A stretch of 64,000 nt of DNA from CAIXZV01 sp037446495 (lineage in GTDB: Bacteria > Chloroflexota > Limnocylindria > Limnocylindrales > CSP1-4). The number at the start of each line of letters is the position of its first letter. The stretch's first letter is position 1. Location: positions 1-64,000 of the forward strand of contig JBBIIL010000004.1 in assembly GCA_037446495.1 (NCBI GenBank). The letters are read 5' to 3'. Under the pieces are notes generated by a model. It searched no databases, was not told the DNA's origin, and saw only the letters and a program-made list of their open reading frames with translations. A program made the position numbers and the translations under genes. Below are positions 35,339 to 43,883 of this stretch, in pieces.

Positions 35339-36511
35339 CTAGTGCGCGGTGCCCGGCTGCAGCTGCGGCACCGACCGAGCGGGCGCCTTGTCAACAGCCT
35401 TGGCGAAGTCCAGCACCGAGCGGCCGAGCACGGAGTCTGCCTTGGCCGCCATGAACGGCGCCCCGGTGTTGAGCGCGGAGATCGCGCCCCGGTACTCGTT
35501 CACGATCTGGTGCTCGATGGGCTGGCGCAGCGCGCCCTCGGCGCTCTTGACGTTGATGCCCGTGTAGGCGTTCGAGCGGTTGAGCACCAGCTTGAGCTTC
35601 CCCGACGCGTAGCCCAAGTGCCCCATCGTGCCCAGGACAAGGCGGACGTTCTTGAGGCAGGAGAGGTCGGCGGTCATGACCGCGAAGATGGTCTCCGCGA
35701 TGTCGAGCACCATCAGGTTGAACTCGTCGAGGCGCTTGTCGATGTCCACAATGACGTAGTCATACATCGTGGACAGCACCTGGAGGACCTCGTGCATGTG
35801 CGCGGAGGTGACCAGGTCTGCGGCCTCGGGCGACGGCGGCGCGAGCAGCAGGTCCACGCCGGACTCGTGCGACTGGATCACGCCCTTGAGCAGGTCCCCG
35901 TCGATCGTCGGGGCATTCACGGCGTCCACGATGCTCTTGCGGTCGTTGGCGAGGTCCATGAATACGCGGTGGTCTCCGAACTGGAGATTTCCGTCCACCA
36001 GCACCACCCGCCGGTCGAGCGAGCACAGCGCGATGGCCGTGTTGATGGCGATCGTCGTGGTGCCCACGCCGCCCTTCGCCCCGTAGTAGGCGTGGATCCG
36101 GCCCATCGCGGGCCGGCCGACGAGTGAGTCGCCGGGGGCGAAGCGCGCGATCAGCGCCTTGATGCGGGCGAGCAGCTCAGCCGGATGGAACGGCTTGACG
36201 AGGTAGTCGTCGGCACCGGAGCGCAGGGCCTTGACCTTCTGCGATACGTCACGGTCCGACGTGAGCATGATGATCGGGACGTGCTTGCCCGCAGGCTCGG
36301 AACCGCGGATCCGAGTGGCGAAGTCGTAGCCGTCCACGCCCGGGAGAGTCGCGTCGAGCAACAGGAGCGACGGGTCCTCGGACTGCCAGAGCCGCAGCGC
36401 CTCCGCCGCCTCGGTGGCGAGCAGGACCTCATAGCCCTCGGCGCGGAGGGTCTGCTGCAGGAGTCGCTGGACGCCCGCATCGTCATCGACGACGAGCACC
36501 TTCCCGGCCAT
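35339..36511 (-). CDS. CpaE-like protein 1: receiver domain plus MinD/ParA ATPase
   Basis: The 390-residue protein has an N-terminal response-regulator receiver domain with phosphoacceptor D53 (LLLLDATLPG), T84 and K106 (YLVKPF), all present. A MinD-like ATPase with KGGVGTTT (146-153) follows, where the second Walker lysine is replaced by Thr, as is seen in many CpaE/TadZ proteins. LVDGNLQFGDH and the VIVDIDKRLDE region follow. CpaE/TadZ proteins place Tad/Flp pilus machinery at the cell pole. ATG at 36511 is selected because GGGGAGG is 6 nt upstream. No tad genes are adjacent. A second relative lies at 62008-63147. Confidence 0.86.
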   Translation of the reverse strand: MAGKVLVVDDDAGVQRLLQQTLRAEGYEVLLATEAAEALRLWQSEDPSLLLLDATLPGVDGYDFATRIRGSEPAGKHVPIIMLTSDRDVSQKVKALRSGADDYLVKPFHPAELLARIKALIARFAPGDSLVGRPAMGRIHAYYGAKGGVGTTTIAINTAIALCSLDRRVVLVDGNLQFGDHRVFMDLANDRKSIVDAVNAPTIDGDLLKGVIQSHESGVDLLLAPPSPEAADLVTSAHMHEVLQVLSTMYDYVIVDIDKRLDEFNLMVLDIAETIFAVMTADLSCLKNVRLVLGTMGHLGYASGKLKLVLNRSNAYTGINVKSAEGALRQPIEHQIVNEYRGAISALNTGAPFMAAKADSVLGRSVLDFAKAVDKAPARSVPQLQPGTAH

Positions 36512-36540
36512 CGCGCCTCCCCGCATCCTCTCACCATGAT

Positions 36541-36556
36541 GGAGCGCACTCGCTCC
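36541..36556 (-). promoter_or_regulatory. Hairpin in the 5' leader of CpaE-like gene 1
   Basis: GGAGCG-AGTG-CGCTCC on the minus strand, just downstream of the predicted start site from the -10 at 36569-36574 and upstream of the Shine-Dalgarno. A 5' stabiliser or translation-control element is possible. Confidence 0.4.
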
Positions 36557-36568
36557 GCCGTCTCGCGC

Positions 36569-36574
36569 AGTATA
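36569..36574 (-). promoter_or_regulatory. Candidate -10 of CpaE-like gene 1
   Basis: TATACT, one base off the consensus, about 57 nt upstream of the ATG. The leader carries a Shine-Dalgarno, unlike the leaderless genes nearby. Confidence 0.45.
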
Positions 36575-36601
36575 CGGGCCTGTCCGCCCGCTGCCCGCTT
36601 G

Positions 36602-37585
36602 CTAGTCGCGAGCCTCGGCGAAGGCTGTCCGCAGCAGGTCGCCGGTGGCGCCCTCCCAGGCGTCGGGGTCCACGGCGTGCGCCGCGCTGTGGCCCGCCGC
36701 CTCGACCACCAGGTGGCGCGTGGCCCCGGGAGCCGCCGCAACCAGCCGCGCCTGTGCCCTGAGCGGGATCAGTGGATCCGACCCGCCGTGCACCAGGAGC
36801 AGCGGGACATCCTCGAGCAGACCGATCAGCGCGATGGGCTGCGTCGCCCTCGGATCCCCGCCCACCAGCCGTGCGAACCGCGAGAACACGTGGCCGGCGA
36901 GCCGGACCCCGCCCGGCAGTCCCATCCGGCGCCCCACGACCAGCGCGAGTTCCGGCGACACCGAGTCGGCCACGACCGCGACGATCCGCGGGCGCGGCGC
37001 GTCGACCGTCGTCACGGCAGCCGCCTCGGTGGACGTGTCAGCGGAGGTCAGGCGCCCGTCCCCGAGCACGGTGACCGCGGCGATCGCCGTGATCCCGCCC
37101 ATCGACGAGCCGACGAGCGCCACGCGCCGCACCCCGCGCTCACCCAGCCAGGCCAGCGCGCCCGCGACGTCCTCCACCTCGTTGAGGCCGAACGTGGTCG
37201 GCGCCTCGTCCGACCCGCCGTGCCCGCGGAAGTCCAGGCCCAGCACGGCCGCCGTGCGCCGCAGGAACGGGCCCAGCTCGACGAGGTCTGGCGTCACGCT
37301 GCCGCTGTAGCCGTGGAGCAGGAGAATGGCCTCGCGCGGATCCACGAACCAGTCATCGTCGCCGGGCTCAGCGGCCAGCCAGCGGCCCGTCAGGCGCACG
37401 CCGTCTCGCGATCGCAGGCGCACCACCTCGCCGCCCAGACGGTCGAGCAAGGTGGCCATCCCCGATTCCTCGGGGAGGTGCCGGGGCGCGGACATGAGCC
37501 GCTTGGCAAGACGGTCGCTGACTGGCGCGATCGAGACGATGGCCGCCCCGAGGGTTGCCGTCATCACCAGGGCGCGGCGGATCAC
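36602..37585 (-). CDS. Alpha/beta hydrolase with N-terminal membrane anchor
   Basis: The 327-residue protein starts VIRRALVMTATLGAAIVSIAPVSDRLAK, a probable signal anchor. The hydrolase core has ILLLHGYSGSVTPDL (oxyanion region), LDFRGHGGSDEAP and the nucleophile elbow VGSSMGG near residues 155-161. An LLLVHGGSDPLIPL Asp segment and a late GHSAAH histidine complete the catalytic set. GTG at 37585 overlaps the SPFH stop (GTGA at 37585-37582), so expression is coupled to that membrane-domain protein. A role in membrane lipid or envelope ester turnover is an inference from context only. Confidence 0.82.
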   Translation of the reverse strand: MIRRALVMTATLGAAIVSIAPVSDRLAKRLMSAPRHLPEESGMATLLDRLGGEVVRLRSRDGVRLTGRWLAAEPGDDDWFVDPREAILLLHGYSGSVTPDLVELGPFLRRTAAVLGLDFRGHGGSDEAPTTFGLNEVEDVAGALAWLGERGVRRVALVGSSMGGITAIAAVTVLGDGRLTSADTSTEAAAVTTVDAPRPRIVAVVADSVSPELALVVGRRMGLPGGVRLAGHVFSRFARLVGGDPRATQPIALIGLLEDVPLLLVHGGSDPLIPLRAQARLVAAAPGATRHLVVEAAGHSAAHAVDPDAWEGATGDLLRTAFAEARD

Positions 37586-38481
37586 TTCTCGGCGGGCATC
37601 GACGGCGAGTTGACGCCCCGGTCCACGTAGCCGCCGATCTTCTGGGCGAGCGAGGAGAATTCGGTGGGAATGAGGAACTTGGTGGACGGGCTGGCGCCCA
37701 GGGCCTTGAGCGCCTCGAGGTACTGCAGCGCCATCGTCTTCTCGTCGATCTGGTGGGCGGCGCTGTAGATCCGCTCGAGCGCCTGGCTGAAGCCCTCCGC
37801 GCGCAGGATCGCGGCCTGGCGCTCGCCCTCGGCCTTGAGGATCTCCGACTGCTTCTGGCCCTCGGCCACGTTGATCGCCGACTGCCGGGCGCCCTCGGAC
37901 TCCGTGATGACCGCGCGCCGGGTCCGCTCGGCGGAGAGTTGGCGGTTCATCGCGTCCTGGACGTCGCGCGGCGGCGTGATCTCGCGGATCTCGACCGTGG
38001 TGATCTTGCCGCCCCACCGCTCGGTCACCTCGTCGAGCTTCGTGCGCAGGACCTCGTTGATCTGCTCGCGCTTGGACAGCACGTCGTCGAGCAGGATGTC
38101 GCCGATGACGGCGCGCAGCGTGGTGGTGGCAACACCCTGGAGGGCGCCGGCGAAGTAGGCCACGTTCACCACGCTCTTGAGCGGTTCCGAGATGCGCCAG
38201 TAGATCAGGAAGTCGACGTTGATGGGCGCGTTGTCCTTGGTGATGGTGGTCTGGCTCGGGACCTCGATGAACTGCTCGCGCACGTCCACCTTCACCGGCC
38301 GGTCCACGATCGGGATCAGGAACCGGATCCCCGGGCCGCGGACCATCTGCTCGTTGGTCTTGCCCAGGCGGAACACCACCATCTGCTCGTACTGCTGGAC
38401 GATCCTGACCGAGAGGTACAGGAAGATCAGCACCAACAACAGCACGACCACCAGGATCGCAAGCGTCACGATGAGTTCCAT
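37582..38481 (-). CDS. SPFH/Band 7 (stomatin-like) membrane protein
   Basis: The 299-residue protein has an N-terminal membrane helix (residues 3-27). A Band 7 domain follows with YEQMVVFRLGKTNEQMVRGP, SQTTITKDNAPINVDFLIYW, and the stomatin signature region LRAVIGDILLDDVLSKREQIN. An alanine/glutamate-rich coiled coil runs from about residue 190 to 260 (AEGQKQSEILKAEGERQAA). Such proteins form large oligomers in lipid microdomains. It follows the NfeD gene by 14 bp, a pairing widely seen because NfeD-type proteases cleave stomatin-like partners. GGGAGG lies 6 nt upstream of the ATG. Confidence 0.93.
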   Translation of the reverse strand: MELIVTLAILVVVLLLVLIFLYLSVRIVQQYEQMVVFRLGKTNEQMVRGPGIRFLIPIVDRPVKVDVREQFIEVPSQTTITKDNAPINVDFLIYWRISEPLKSVVNVAYFAGALQGVATTTLRAVIGDILLDDVLSKREQINEVLRTKLDEVTERWGGKITTVEIREITPPRDVQDAMNRQLSAERTRRAVITESEGARQSAINVAEGQKQSEILKAEGERQAAILRAEGFSQALERIYSAAHQIDEKTMALQYLEALKALGASPSTKFLIPTEFSSLAQKIGGYVDRGVNSPSMPAEK

Positions 38482-38495
38482 GCGGGCCTCCCAGG

Positions 38496-39905
38496 CTACG
38501 GACGGGCGGTGGGCGGTGCGGCGGGGTTCGGAGCGGCCGTTGGCCGCGGGCCAATCGCAGGCGGCTGAACGACAGGGGCGACGATGGCGACGAGCCGGTC
38601 GAAGGACACCAGGCGGACCGGGATGTTGCGGTCGAGCTCACGTCCGTCGGCTGTCCGCGCGCTCCACGTCTCTCCGCCCAGGAACACGGTGCCCAGCGGC
38701 GCGATCGGCATCCGGACGACGCCGGTCGTGCCGACCGGGACGGGTTGACCCACGGTGCCCCTCGGGGCGGCCATGCGGCGGATTCGAATTGCGGCGTAGG
38801 CCATCGCCCCCATCAGCAGCGCGAATGCGGCGGCCATCACGACGATCAGCGGCGTGGCGACCGCCACCGACGGCTCGAGGGGCGCGCCGGTCGGAGGCGA
38901 GTACAGGATCGACGCGCCCAGCACGAAGGCGACGAGGCCGCCCAGGGCGAGGATCCCGTGACTGGCGATCTGGGTCTCGAGCACGAACAGGAGCATCCCG
39001 AAGGCGAGCAGGATGAGGCCGGCCACGTTGAGCGGCAGGCTGCCGAAACCGATGAACGCTAGGATGAGACTGAGGCCGCCCACGATCCCGCCGACGATCG
39101 TCGGGTGGATCAACTCGATCAGCAGTCCAGCGAGCCCCACGACGAAGAGGATGAAGGCGATGTTCGGGTCCGAGAGCAGGTGGAGGAACCCCATCCCCGG
39201 GTTCATCGGCGTCTCGGTGACCGCCTTGCCCGCGACGTCCACGGTCAGAAGCCCTGCCGGCGTGGTGACCTGCTGGCCCTGCGCGGCGGCGAGGACCGCG
39301 TCGAGCGTGTCGGCGACCCCGTTGACCACGCCTTTGGCCGCGGCCTCGGTCGCGGAGGCTGAGGTGGCGTTGGCGACGGCGGACACGGCCCAGTCCACGT
39401 TGCGGCCGCGCGCCTGGGCGATCGAGGTGATCGTGGAGATCGCGATGGAGCGGACCTTGTCGCCCTCGGTGCCCGTGATGTCCTGCCCGCTGCTCCCGAC
39501 CGGCGACGCGGCCCCGATGCTGGTGCCGGGGGCCATGTAGGCGAGGTGGCCGGCGAGCGTGATGAACGTTCCCGCGCTGGCGGCCCACGCCCCGGCCGGC
39601 GCCACCCACACGATGACGGGAACCCTCGCCTCCAGCTCGGCCTTGGTGATCTGGGTCATGGCGTCGAGGCTGCCGCCCGGCGTGTCGAGTTTGATGACCA
39701 CCGCCGACGCCCCGCTTGACTGCGCCGCAGCGATGCCGTCGCGCAGGTAGCCTGCCATCACGTTGTCCACGACGCCGTTGGCGGTGAGGACCACGACGCC
39801 GCCCGAGGCGGCCTGCACCGGTGCGACGAGGGCGACGAGGAACAAACCCGCCGCAAGGAGTGCACGGACGAGCGCGATGCGAGAGTGCGTGATGCGATCG
39901 CTCAT
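38496..39905 (-). CDS. NfeD-family membrane serine protease
   Basis: The 469-residue protein has a signal peptide (about 1-33) and a ClpP/SDH-class protease domain starting GGVVVLTANGVVDNVMAGYL. IKLDTPGGSLDAM contributes the oxyanion region. The probable catalytic dyad is S110 (AWAASAGTF) and K150 (EGDKVRSIA), spaced as in the archaeal 1510-N protease. Four to five membrane helices follow, and a C-terminal OB-fold NfeD domain (GTTGVVRMPIAPLGTVFLGG) completes the long form. ATG at 39905 is used because the signal peptide begins there; CATACT lies 13 nt upstream. It leads the NfeD-SPFH-hydrolase unit. Confidence 0.9.
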   Translation of the reverse strand: MSDRITHSRIALVRALLAAGLFLVALVAPVQAASGGVVVLTANGVVDNVMAGYLRDGIAAAQSSGASAVVIKLDTPGGSLDAMTQITKAELEARVPVIVWVAPAGAWAASAGTFITLAGHLAYMAPGTSIGAASPVGSSGQDITGTEGDKVRSIAISTITSIAQARGRNVDWAVSAVANATSASATEAAAKGVVNGVADTLDAVLAAAQGQQVTTPAGLLTVDVAGKAVTETPMNPGMGFLHLLSDPNIAFILFVVGLAGLLIELIHPTIVGGIVGGLSLILAFIGFGSLPLNVAGLILLAFGMLLFVLETQIASHGILALGGLVAFVLGASILYSPPTGAPLEPSVAVATPLIVVMAAAFALLMGAMAYAAIRIRRMAAPRGTVGQPVPVGTTGVVRMPIAPLGTVFLGGETWSARTADGRELDRNIPVRLVSFDRLVAIVAPVVQPPAIGPRPTAAPNPAAPPTARP

Positions 39906-39961
39906 GGGAGCTGACGTCAGTATGGCACCCGCGCACCCGGGACCGCCCGTGCCGCCGGGCC

Positions 39962-40552
39962 TCACTCGCCGGGACGCTCGGTCAGGGCGTCGAGGGCCAG
40001 CCGGCTCCACGTCTCGAGGCCGTCGCGCATGGCGGCGACCGCCGCCGAAGTGGCGAACGCGCCGATCAGCTTGTCCGTCTCGCGAATGGCCACGGACCGC
40101 CCAGCGGCGTCGGCCGTGTAGACGAATCCGAGATGGACGCTGCCCACGGGGGTCGTGTCGTCGTTGAGCAGGCCGACCGGCGTGAACTGGGGCATGAAGT
40201 CCGCCTCGATCTCCTCGCGCCACTCGCGGCGGAGGCCGCCGACAACATCGCCGTCGCCGGGGTTCACGTGCCCTCCCACGCCGATCGAACCCAGGTCGTG
40301 GAGGCGGGCGTCGCCTCCGGCCCGGGTGCGCCGCATCAGGAACCAGCTCTCGCCGTCCCGAAGCACGAGATACGGGATGACCTGCTTGAGCGAGGGGTCC
40401 TCCTCCGCGTCGCGCCGACGCACGAAGCGCCCCTCGCGCGCGACGATCTCGAGCGCCTCGGCCAGCTCCATGCGCCGAAGTCCCAGCCAGCCCGGATCCG
40501 TCACGAGGGCCTCACGCGGGACCACCAGGACCAGCTCGTCTGGGTTGTCCAC
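39962..40552 (-). CDS. Nudix-fold hydrolase, divergent
   Basis: The 196-residue protein has a Nudix-like core: QVIPYLVLRDGESWFLMRRT, then GGHVNPGDGDVVGG and the helix RREWREEIEAD. The E-x-x-E-E core of the Nudix box is kept, but the first glutamate and the final glycine of the consensus are changed, so the box is degenerate. A ~50-residue N-terminal segment (VLVVPREALVTDPGWLGL) precedes it. Similar proteins are often annotated as phosphoesterase or pyrophosphohydrolase without known substrate. The GTG start follows the tyrA stop by 3 bp, so the two are probably co-transcribed. Confidence 0.78.
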   Translation of the reverse strand: MDNPDELVLVVPREALVTDPGWLGLRRMELAEALEIVAREGRFVRRRDAEEDPSLKQVIPYLVLRDGESWFLMRRTRAGGDARLHDLGSIGVGGHVNPGDGDVVGGLRREWREEIEADFMPQFTPVGLLNDDTTPVGSVHLGFVYTADAAGRSVAIRETDKLIGAFATSAAVAAMRDGLETWSRLALDALTERPGE

Positions 40553-40555
40553 GCC

Positions 40556-41416
40556 TCAGCGCTCCAGCCGCTCTCGCGCGGCCTCGAGGCGCTCCCGGAT
40601 CGCGGCGGGGTCCGCCCCGCCCGGGGTCTCGAGCACCTCGAGCCAGGCGTCGAGCCGGGCCCGGAATGCGCGCAGCCGCTCGGCGACGCGGTCGGCGTTG
40701 GTGGCGAGGATCTCAGCCCCCATCGCCGTGTCGCCCCGGGCGAGGCGCGTGGTGTCCCGCCAGCCGCCCGCCGCGAGCGCTCGGGCGCCGTCCCAGTCGT
40801 GGTCCTCGGCACCCGGCAGGCCAGTGGCCGTTTCCACGAGCATGACCGACGTCAGCAACGGCAGGTGGCTGACCGAGGCCACCAGTCTGTCGTGACGGCC
40901 CGCGTCCAAGTGCACGGGAATGGCGCGGCAGGCATGCGCGAGTGCCTCGACCGCTGATGGGTCGCCGCCGCCCAGGGCGGCTGTGATGACCCAGGGCCGA
41001 TCCTCGAAGAGCGCGGCATCCGCGGCGCCGAATCCGCTCGTCTCCCTGCCGGCCATCGGGTGGCCTCCCACCCACGGCAGCCCGGCGTCGCGCGCAGCGC
41101 GTTCGAGCTCCGCCTTGGCGGACGCGACATCCGTGACCGTGACGCCGGGGCGAAGGGCGTCGCGCCACTGGCCCGCGAGCCGGCCGATGAGCCCGATGCA
41201 GGCGACCGGCGGCGCCGCCAGGACAATCAAGTCGGCCTCGCGCACCAGATCGGGGGCGTGGCTGAAGGCCTCGTCGATGGCGCCGGCCTCCAGCGCTCGT
41301 CTCGGACCGGTGCCGGACGGCGTCCAAGCCCCCACCCACCAGTCCCCGTCGGCGGCGCGGAGGGCGCGCGCAACCGACCCGCCGATGAGGCCGAGTCCGA
41401 GGAGGGCGACGCGCAT
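40556..41416 (-). CDS. tyrA: Prephenate dehydrogenase
   Basis: The 286-residue protein oxidatively decarboxylates prephenate to 4-hydroxyphenylpyruvate in tyrosine synthesis. It has the dinucleotide-binding loop GLGLIGGSVA at residues 6-15, LIVLAAPP, TVTDVASAKAELERAA, WVGGHPMAG with the catalytic His, and HLPLLTSVMLVE. There is no C-terminal ACT domain, so tyrosine feedback may be lacking. GATAAT ends 6 nt before the ATG with no Shine-Dalgarno. The Nudix gene follows 3 bp downstream. No chorismate mutase is attached. Confidence 0.94.
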   Translation of the reverse strand: MRVALLGLGLIGGSVARALRAADGDWWVGAWTPSGTGPRRALEAGAIDEAFSHAPDLVREADLIVLAAPPVACIGLIGRLAGQWRDALRPGVTVTDVASAKAELERAARDAGLPWVGGHPMAGRETSGFGAADAALFEDRPWVITAALGGGDPSAVEALAHACRAIPVHLDAGRHDRLVASVSHLPLLTSVMLVETATGLPGAEDHDWDGARALAAGGWRDTTRLARGDTAMGAEILATNADRVAERLRAFRARLDAWLEVLETPGGADPAAIRERLEAARERLER

Positions 41417-41422
41417 GCCGCG

Positions 41423-41428
41423 ATTATC
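41423..41428 (-). promoter_or_regulatory. Candidate -10 of tyrA (leaderless type)
   Basis: GATAAT, a single change from TATAAT, ends 6 nt before the tyrA ATG. Confidence 0.55.
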
Positions 41429-41484
41429 GCGCGGACACCGGCCCGGATGGACGCGCCAGCCACGGAAGCGAGGCGGGTGCCGAC

Positions 41485-41748
41485 CTATGTCCGGAAGGGA
41501 TTGCTATCACCATCCCGCCGCGGTCCGATCCTGCGGTCCGCGACACGGCGCTCGCCCGTCTCGGCCGGCGGCCCGGGATCATCGGGGGGATTCACGCGAC
41601 GGACCGACTGGCGGCGGTCAGCGCTGCGGCGCTCGCTCGAGAGCAGGGCGCCGCAGCGCGGGCATCGCCGCTCCTCGGCGAACAGCGCCTCGATCGGGGC
41701 GACCGTGTAGATCTGGCGACCGCAGGCATGACAGGCGAGCTTCGGCAC
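41485..41748 (-). CDS. Small zinc-ribbon protein
   Basis: The 87-residue protein has a zinc ribbon made of CHAC at residues 6-9 and CPRC at 29-32. A basic tail follows with two near-identical motifs ERRSADRR (39-46) and ERRVADRR (66-73), separated by a Pro-rich turn. Zinc ribbons of this size often bind nucleic acid or act as adaptors; the repeated arginine motifs fit RNA or DNA contact but this is not proven. The start is GTG with TACGAT 6 nt upstream. It stands alone between TrpB2 and tyrA. The family is not recognised by name. Confidence 0.72.
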   Translation of the reverse strand: MPKLACHACGRQIYTVAPIEALFAEERRCPRCGALLSSERRSADRRQSVRRVNPPDDPGPPAETGERRVADRRIGPRRDGDSNPFRT

Positions 41749-41754
41749 GAGCGG

Positions 41755-41760
41755 ATCGTA
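41755..41760 (-). promoter_or_regulatory. Candidate -10 of the zinc-ribbon gene
   Basis: TACGAT ends 6 nt before the GTG start; this is the same spacing seen at mnmA, tyrA, rel and ychF. Confidence 0.45.
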
Positions 41761-41835
41761 TGCGGTCGCGCACCGCCCCGCACGTGCCCTGCGCGCTGCA
41801 CGCCGGCCGCGCGCCCTCGGCCGGCCGATCGAGCG

Positions 41836-43215
41836 TCAGCCCGGCACCTGGGGCAGCGCTGCCAACGACTCGGCAACACGCTCAGCGGGGTACTCGTAGT
41901 CCTCGAGCAAGCCCTGCAGGTAGCGCTCGTACGACGACAGGTCGAAATGGCCGTGGCCCGACAGATTGAACAGGATGACCCTGGGCTCGCCAGCCTCCTT
42001 GGCGGCGAGGGCCTCGTCCACTGCCACCTTGATCGCGTGCGTGCTCTCGGGCGCCGGGAGGATGCCCTCGGCGCGGGCGAACTGGACGCCAGCCTCGAAG
42101 CAGGCGACCTGGTGGACGCTCTGGGCCTCGATGAGCCCGTGCTCCTTGAGCAGCGACACCAGCGGCGACATGCCGTGGTACCGCAGGCCGCCGGCGTGGA
42201 TCGGCTCCGGCATGAAGTCCGAGCCGAGGGTGTGCATCTTGACGATCGGCGCCATCTTGCCCGTGTCGCCGTAGTCGTAGGCGTAGACGCCCCGGGTCAG
42301 GGACGGCGCGGCCTCTGGCTCGACCGCGATCACGCGGTAGTTGGCCTCGCCGCGGAGGTTCTCGCCGACGAACGGGAACGTGAGCCCGGAGAAGTTGGAG
42401 CCGCCGCCAGCGCACGCGATGATCACGTCCGGTCGCTCGCCGGCCATGGCCATCTGCTCCTGCGCCTCGAGGCCGATCACCGTCTGGTGGAGCATCACGT
42501 GGTTGAGCACCGAGCCGAGGGCGTACTTGGTGTCGTCGCGGGTTGCCGCGTCCTCCACCGCCTCGCTGATCGCGATGCCGAGCGACCCGTTGGAGTCCGG
42601 GTGCTCCGCCAGGACCCGGCGGCCGTAGTTCGTCGTGGGGCTCGGACTCGCCACCACCGAGGCCCCGTACGTCTCCATCAGCATCCGGCGGTACGGCTTC
42701 TGGTCGTAGCTCGCCCGAACCATGTAGACCTTGACCTCGAGGCCGAACACGGCTCCCGCGAAGGAGAGCGCGCTCCCCCACTGCCCGGCGCCGGTCTCGG
42801 TGGCGAGCCGCTTGACGCCCTCCTGCTTGTTGAAGAAGGCCTGCGGGATGGCGGTATTGGGCTTGTGGCTCCCGGCCGGGCTGACGCCCTCGTTCTTGTA
42901 GTAGATGTGGGCCGGGGTGTCGAGGGCGCGCTCCAGGCGGTGGGCGCGGTAGAGCGGCGACGGCCGGTAGAGCTGGTACGCCTCGCGGACGGGATCCGGG
43001 ATCTCGATGTCGCGGTCGGTGGACACCTCCTGCAGGATCAACCCCATCGGGAACAGCGGCGCGAGGTCGGCCGGGCCGATCGGCTGCATCGTCCCAGGGT
43101 GGAGGGGCGGCGACATCTGGACCCCCGCCGGGAGGTCAGCGACGATGTTGTACCAGGCGCGCGGGATCCGGTCCTCGTCCAGGACGAACTTGGTTCGGCG
43201 GGGTGCGCTGGCCAT
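41836..43215 (-). CDS. Tryptophan synthase beta-like protein, TrpB2 type
   Basis: The 459-residue PLP enzyme belongs to the TrpB2 branch: it has the long N-terminal segment (KFVLDEDRIPRAWYNIVADLP) that ordinary TrpB lacks. The PLP lysine is K118 in AGSHKPNTA, and the phosphate-binding glycine loop is in CAGGGSNFSG. TrpB2 converts indole and serine to tryptophan, often without a TrpA partner, and some act as serine/phosphoserine enzymes. No trpA or other trp gene is nearby, which fits the stand-alone type. GGGAG lies 8 nt upstream of the ATG, so it is a leadered gene. Confidence 0.92.
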   Translation of the reverse strand: MASAPRRTKFVLDEDRIPRAWYNIVADLPAGVQMSPPLHPGTMQPIGPADLAPLFPMGLILQEVSTDRDIEIPDPVREAYQLYRPSPLYRAHRLERALDTPAHIYYKNEGVSPAGSHKPNTAIPQAFFNKQEGVKRLATETGAGQWGSALSFAGAVFGLEVKVYMVRASYDQKPYRRMLMETYGASVVASPSPTTNYGRRVLAEHPDSNGSLGIAISEAVEDAATRDDTKYALGSVLNHVMLHQTVIGLEAQEQMAMAGERPDVIIACAGGGSNFSGLTFPFVGENLRGEANYRVIAVEPEAAPSLTRGVYAYDYGDTGKMAPIVKMHTLGSDFMPEPIHAGGLRYHGMSPLVSLLKEHGLIEAQSVHQVACFEAGVQFARAEGILPAPESTHAIKVAVDEALAAKEAGEPRVILFNLSGHGHFDLSSYERYLQGLLEDYEYPAERVAESLAALPQVPG

Positions 43216-43295
43216 CTACTGTCTCCCGGGTCTCGTGCAGGTTGGGGAGATGCGAGCGTAAGGCCTAGGGCGCCGACCGGGCAAACAGGTGTGCG

Positions 43296-43883
43296 TCAGG
43301 CGCGGAGCGGAGCCTCCACCAGCGGCTCGTAGCGCGGCGGTCCTGCGCCGAGGTGACTCCGGAACAGCGTCAGGGTCGCGGCCTCGAAGCCGGCCCTCCA
43401 GCCAACGCTGGCACGCGCGAGGTCGTTCGCGATCGCGTGGCTGACCTCGCCCTGGAGCGCGTCCGTCCGGGCGACCGTCAGGTGGGGGCGGCGGGTGCGC
43501 GTCTCCGGCGGCCAGCCCAGGCGGTCGAGGGGCGCCCCAAGCGCGTCAACCAGTCGGATCAGACCGTCGTTCCCATGATCCACGCCCAGCCACAGCGTCC
43601 GCGGGTGGCGACCGTCCGGAAAGGCGCCCGCACCCGCCAGCTCGATGCGGAAGCGATCCACCGACGCGGCGGCGTCGAGCACGGCGAGGCCGACGTCGGG
43701 GACGCTGTCCGGCGGCGCATCACCAAGGAAGCGGATGGTCAGGTGGAGGTTCTCGGTTCGGACCCAGCGGGCATCTCGGCCCGGGCTCGTCATCCGCACG
43801 GCGTCGATGAGCTGCTGGCACGCCTCGAGCGCGCCGGGCGGCACGGCGACGGCGACGAACAGGCGCTGGGGAACCTCAGCCAC
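43296..43883 (-). CDS. thpR: RNA 2',3'-cyclic phosphodiesterase (ThpR/LigT family)
   Basis: The 195-residue 2H phosphoesterase has both H-x-T/V motifs: HLTI at residues 47-50 and HLTV at about 134-137. LFVAVAVPP at the N terminus and LWLGVD in the core match the ThpR family, which opens 2',3'-cyclic phosphates on RNA. I prefer GTG at 43883, which overlaps the ppa stop by 8 bp and begins just before the first strand; a GTG at 43907 (8 more codons) is also possible. It is coupled to the pyrophosphatase gene. Confidence 0.85.
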   Translation of the reverse strand: MAEVPQRLFVAVAVPPGALEACQQLIDAVRMTSPGRDARWVRTENLHLTIRFLGDAPPDSVPDVGLAVLDAAASVDRFRIELAGAGAFPDGRHPRTLWLGVDHGNDGLIRLVDALGAPLDRLGWPPETRTRRPHLTVARTDALQGEVSHAIANDLARASVGWRAGFEAATLTLFRSHLGAGPPRYEPLVEAPLRA

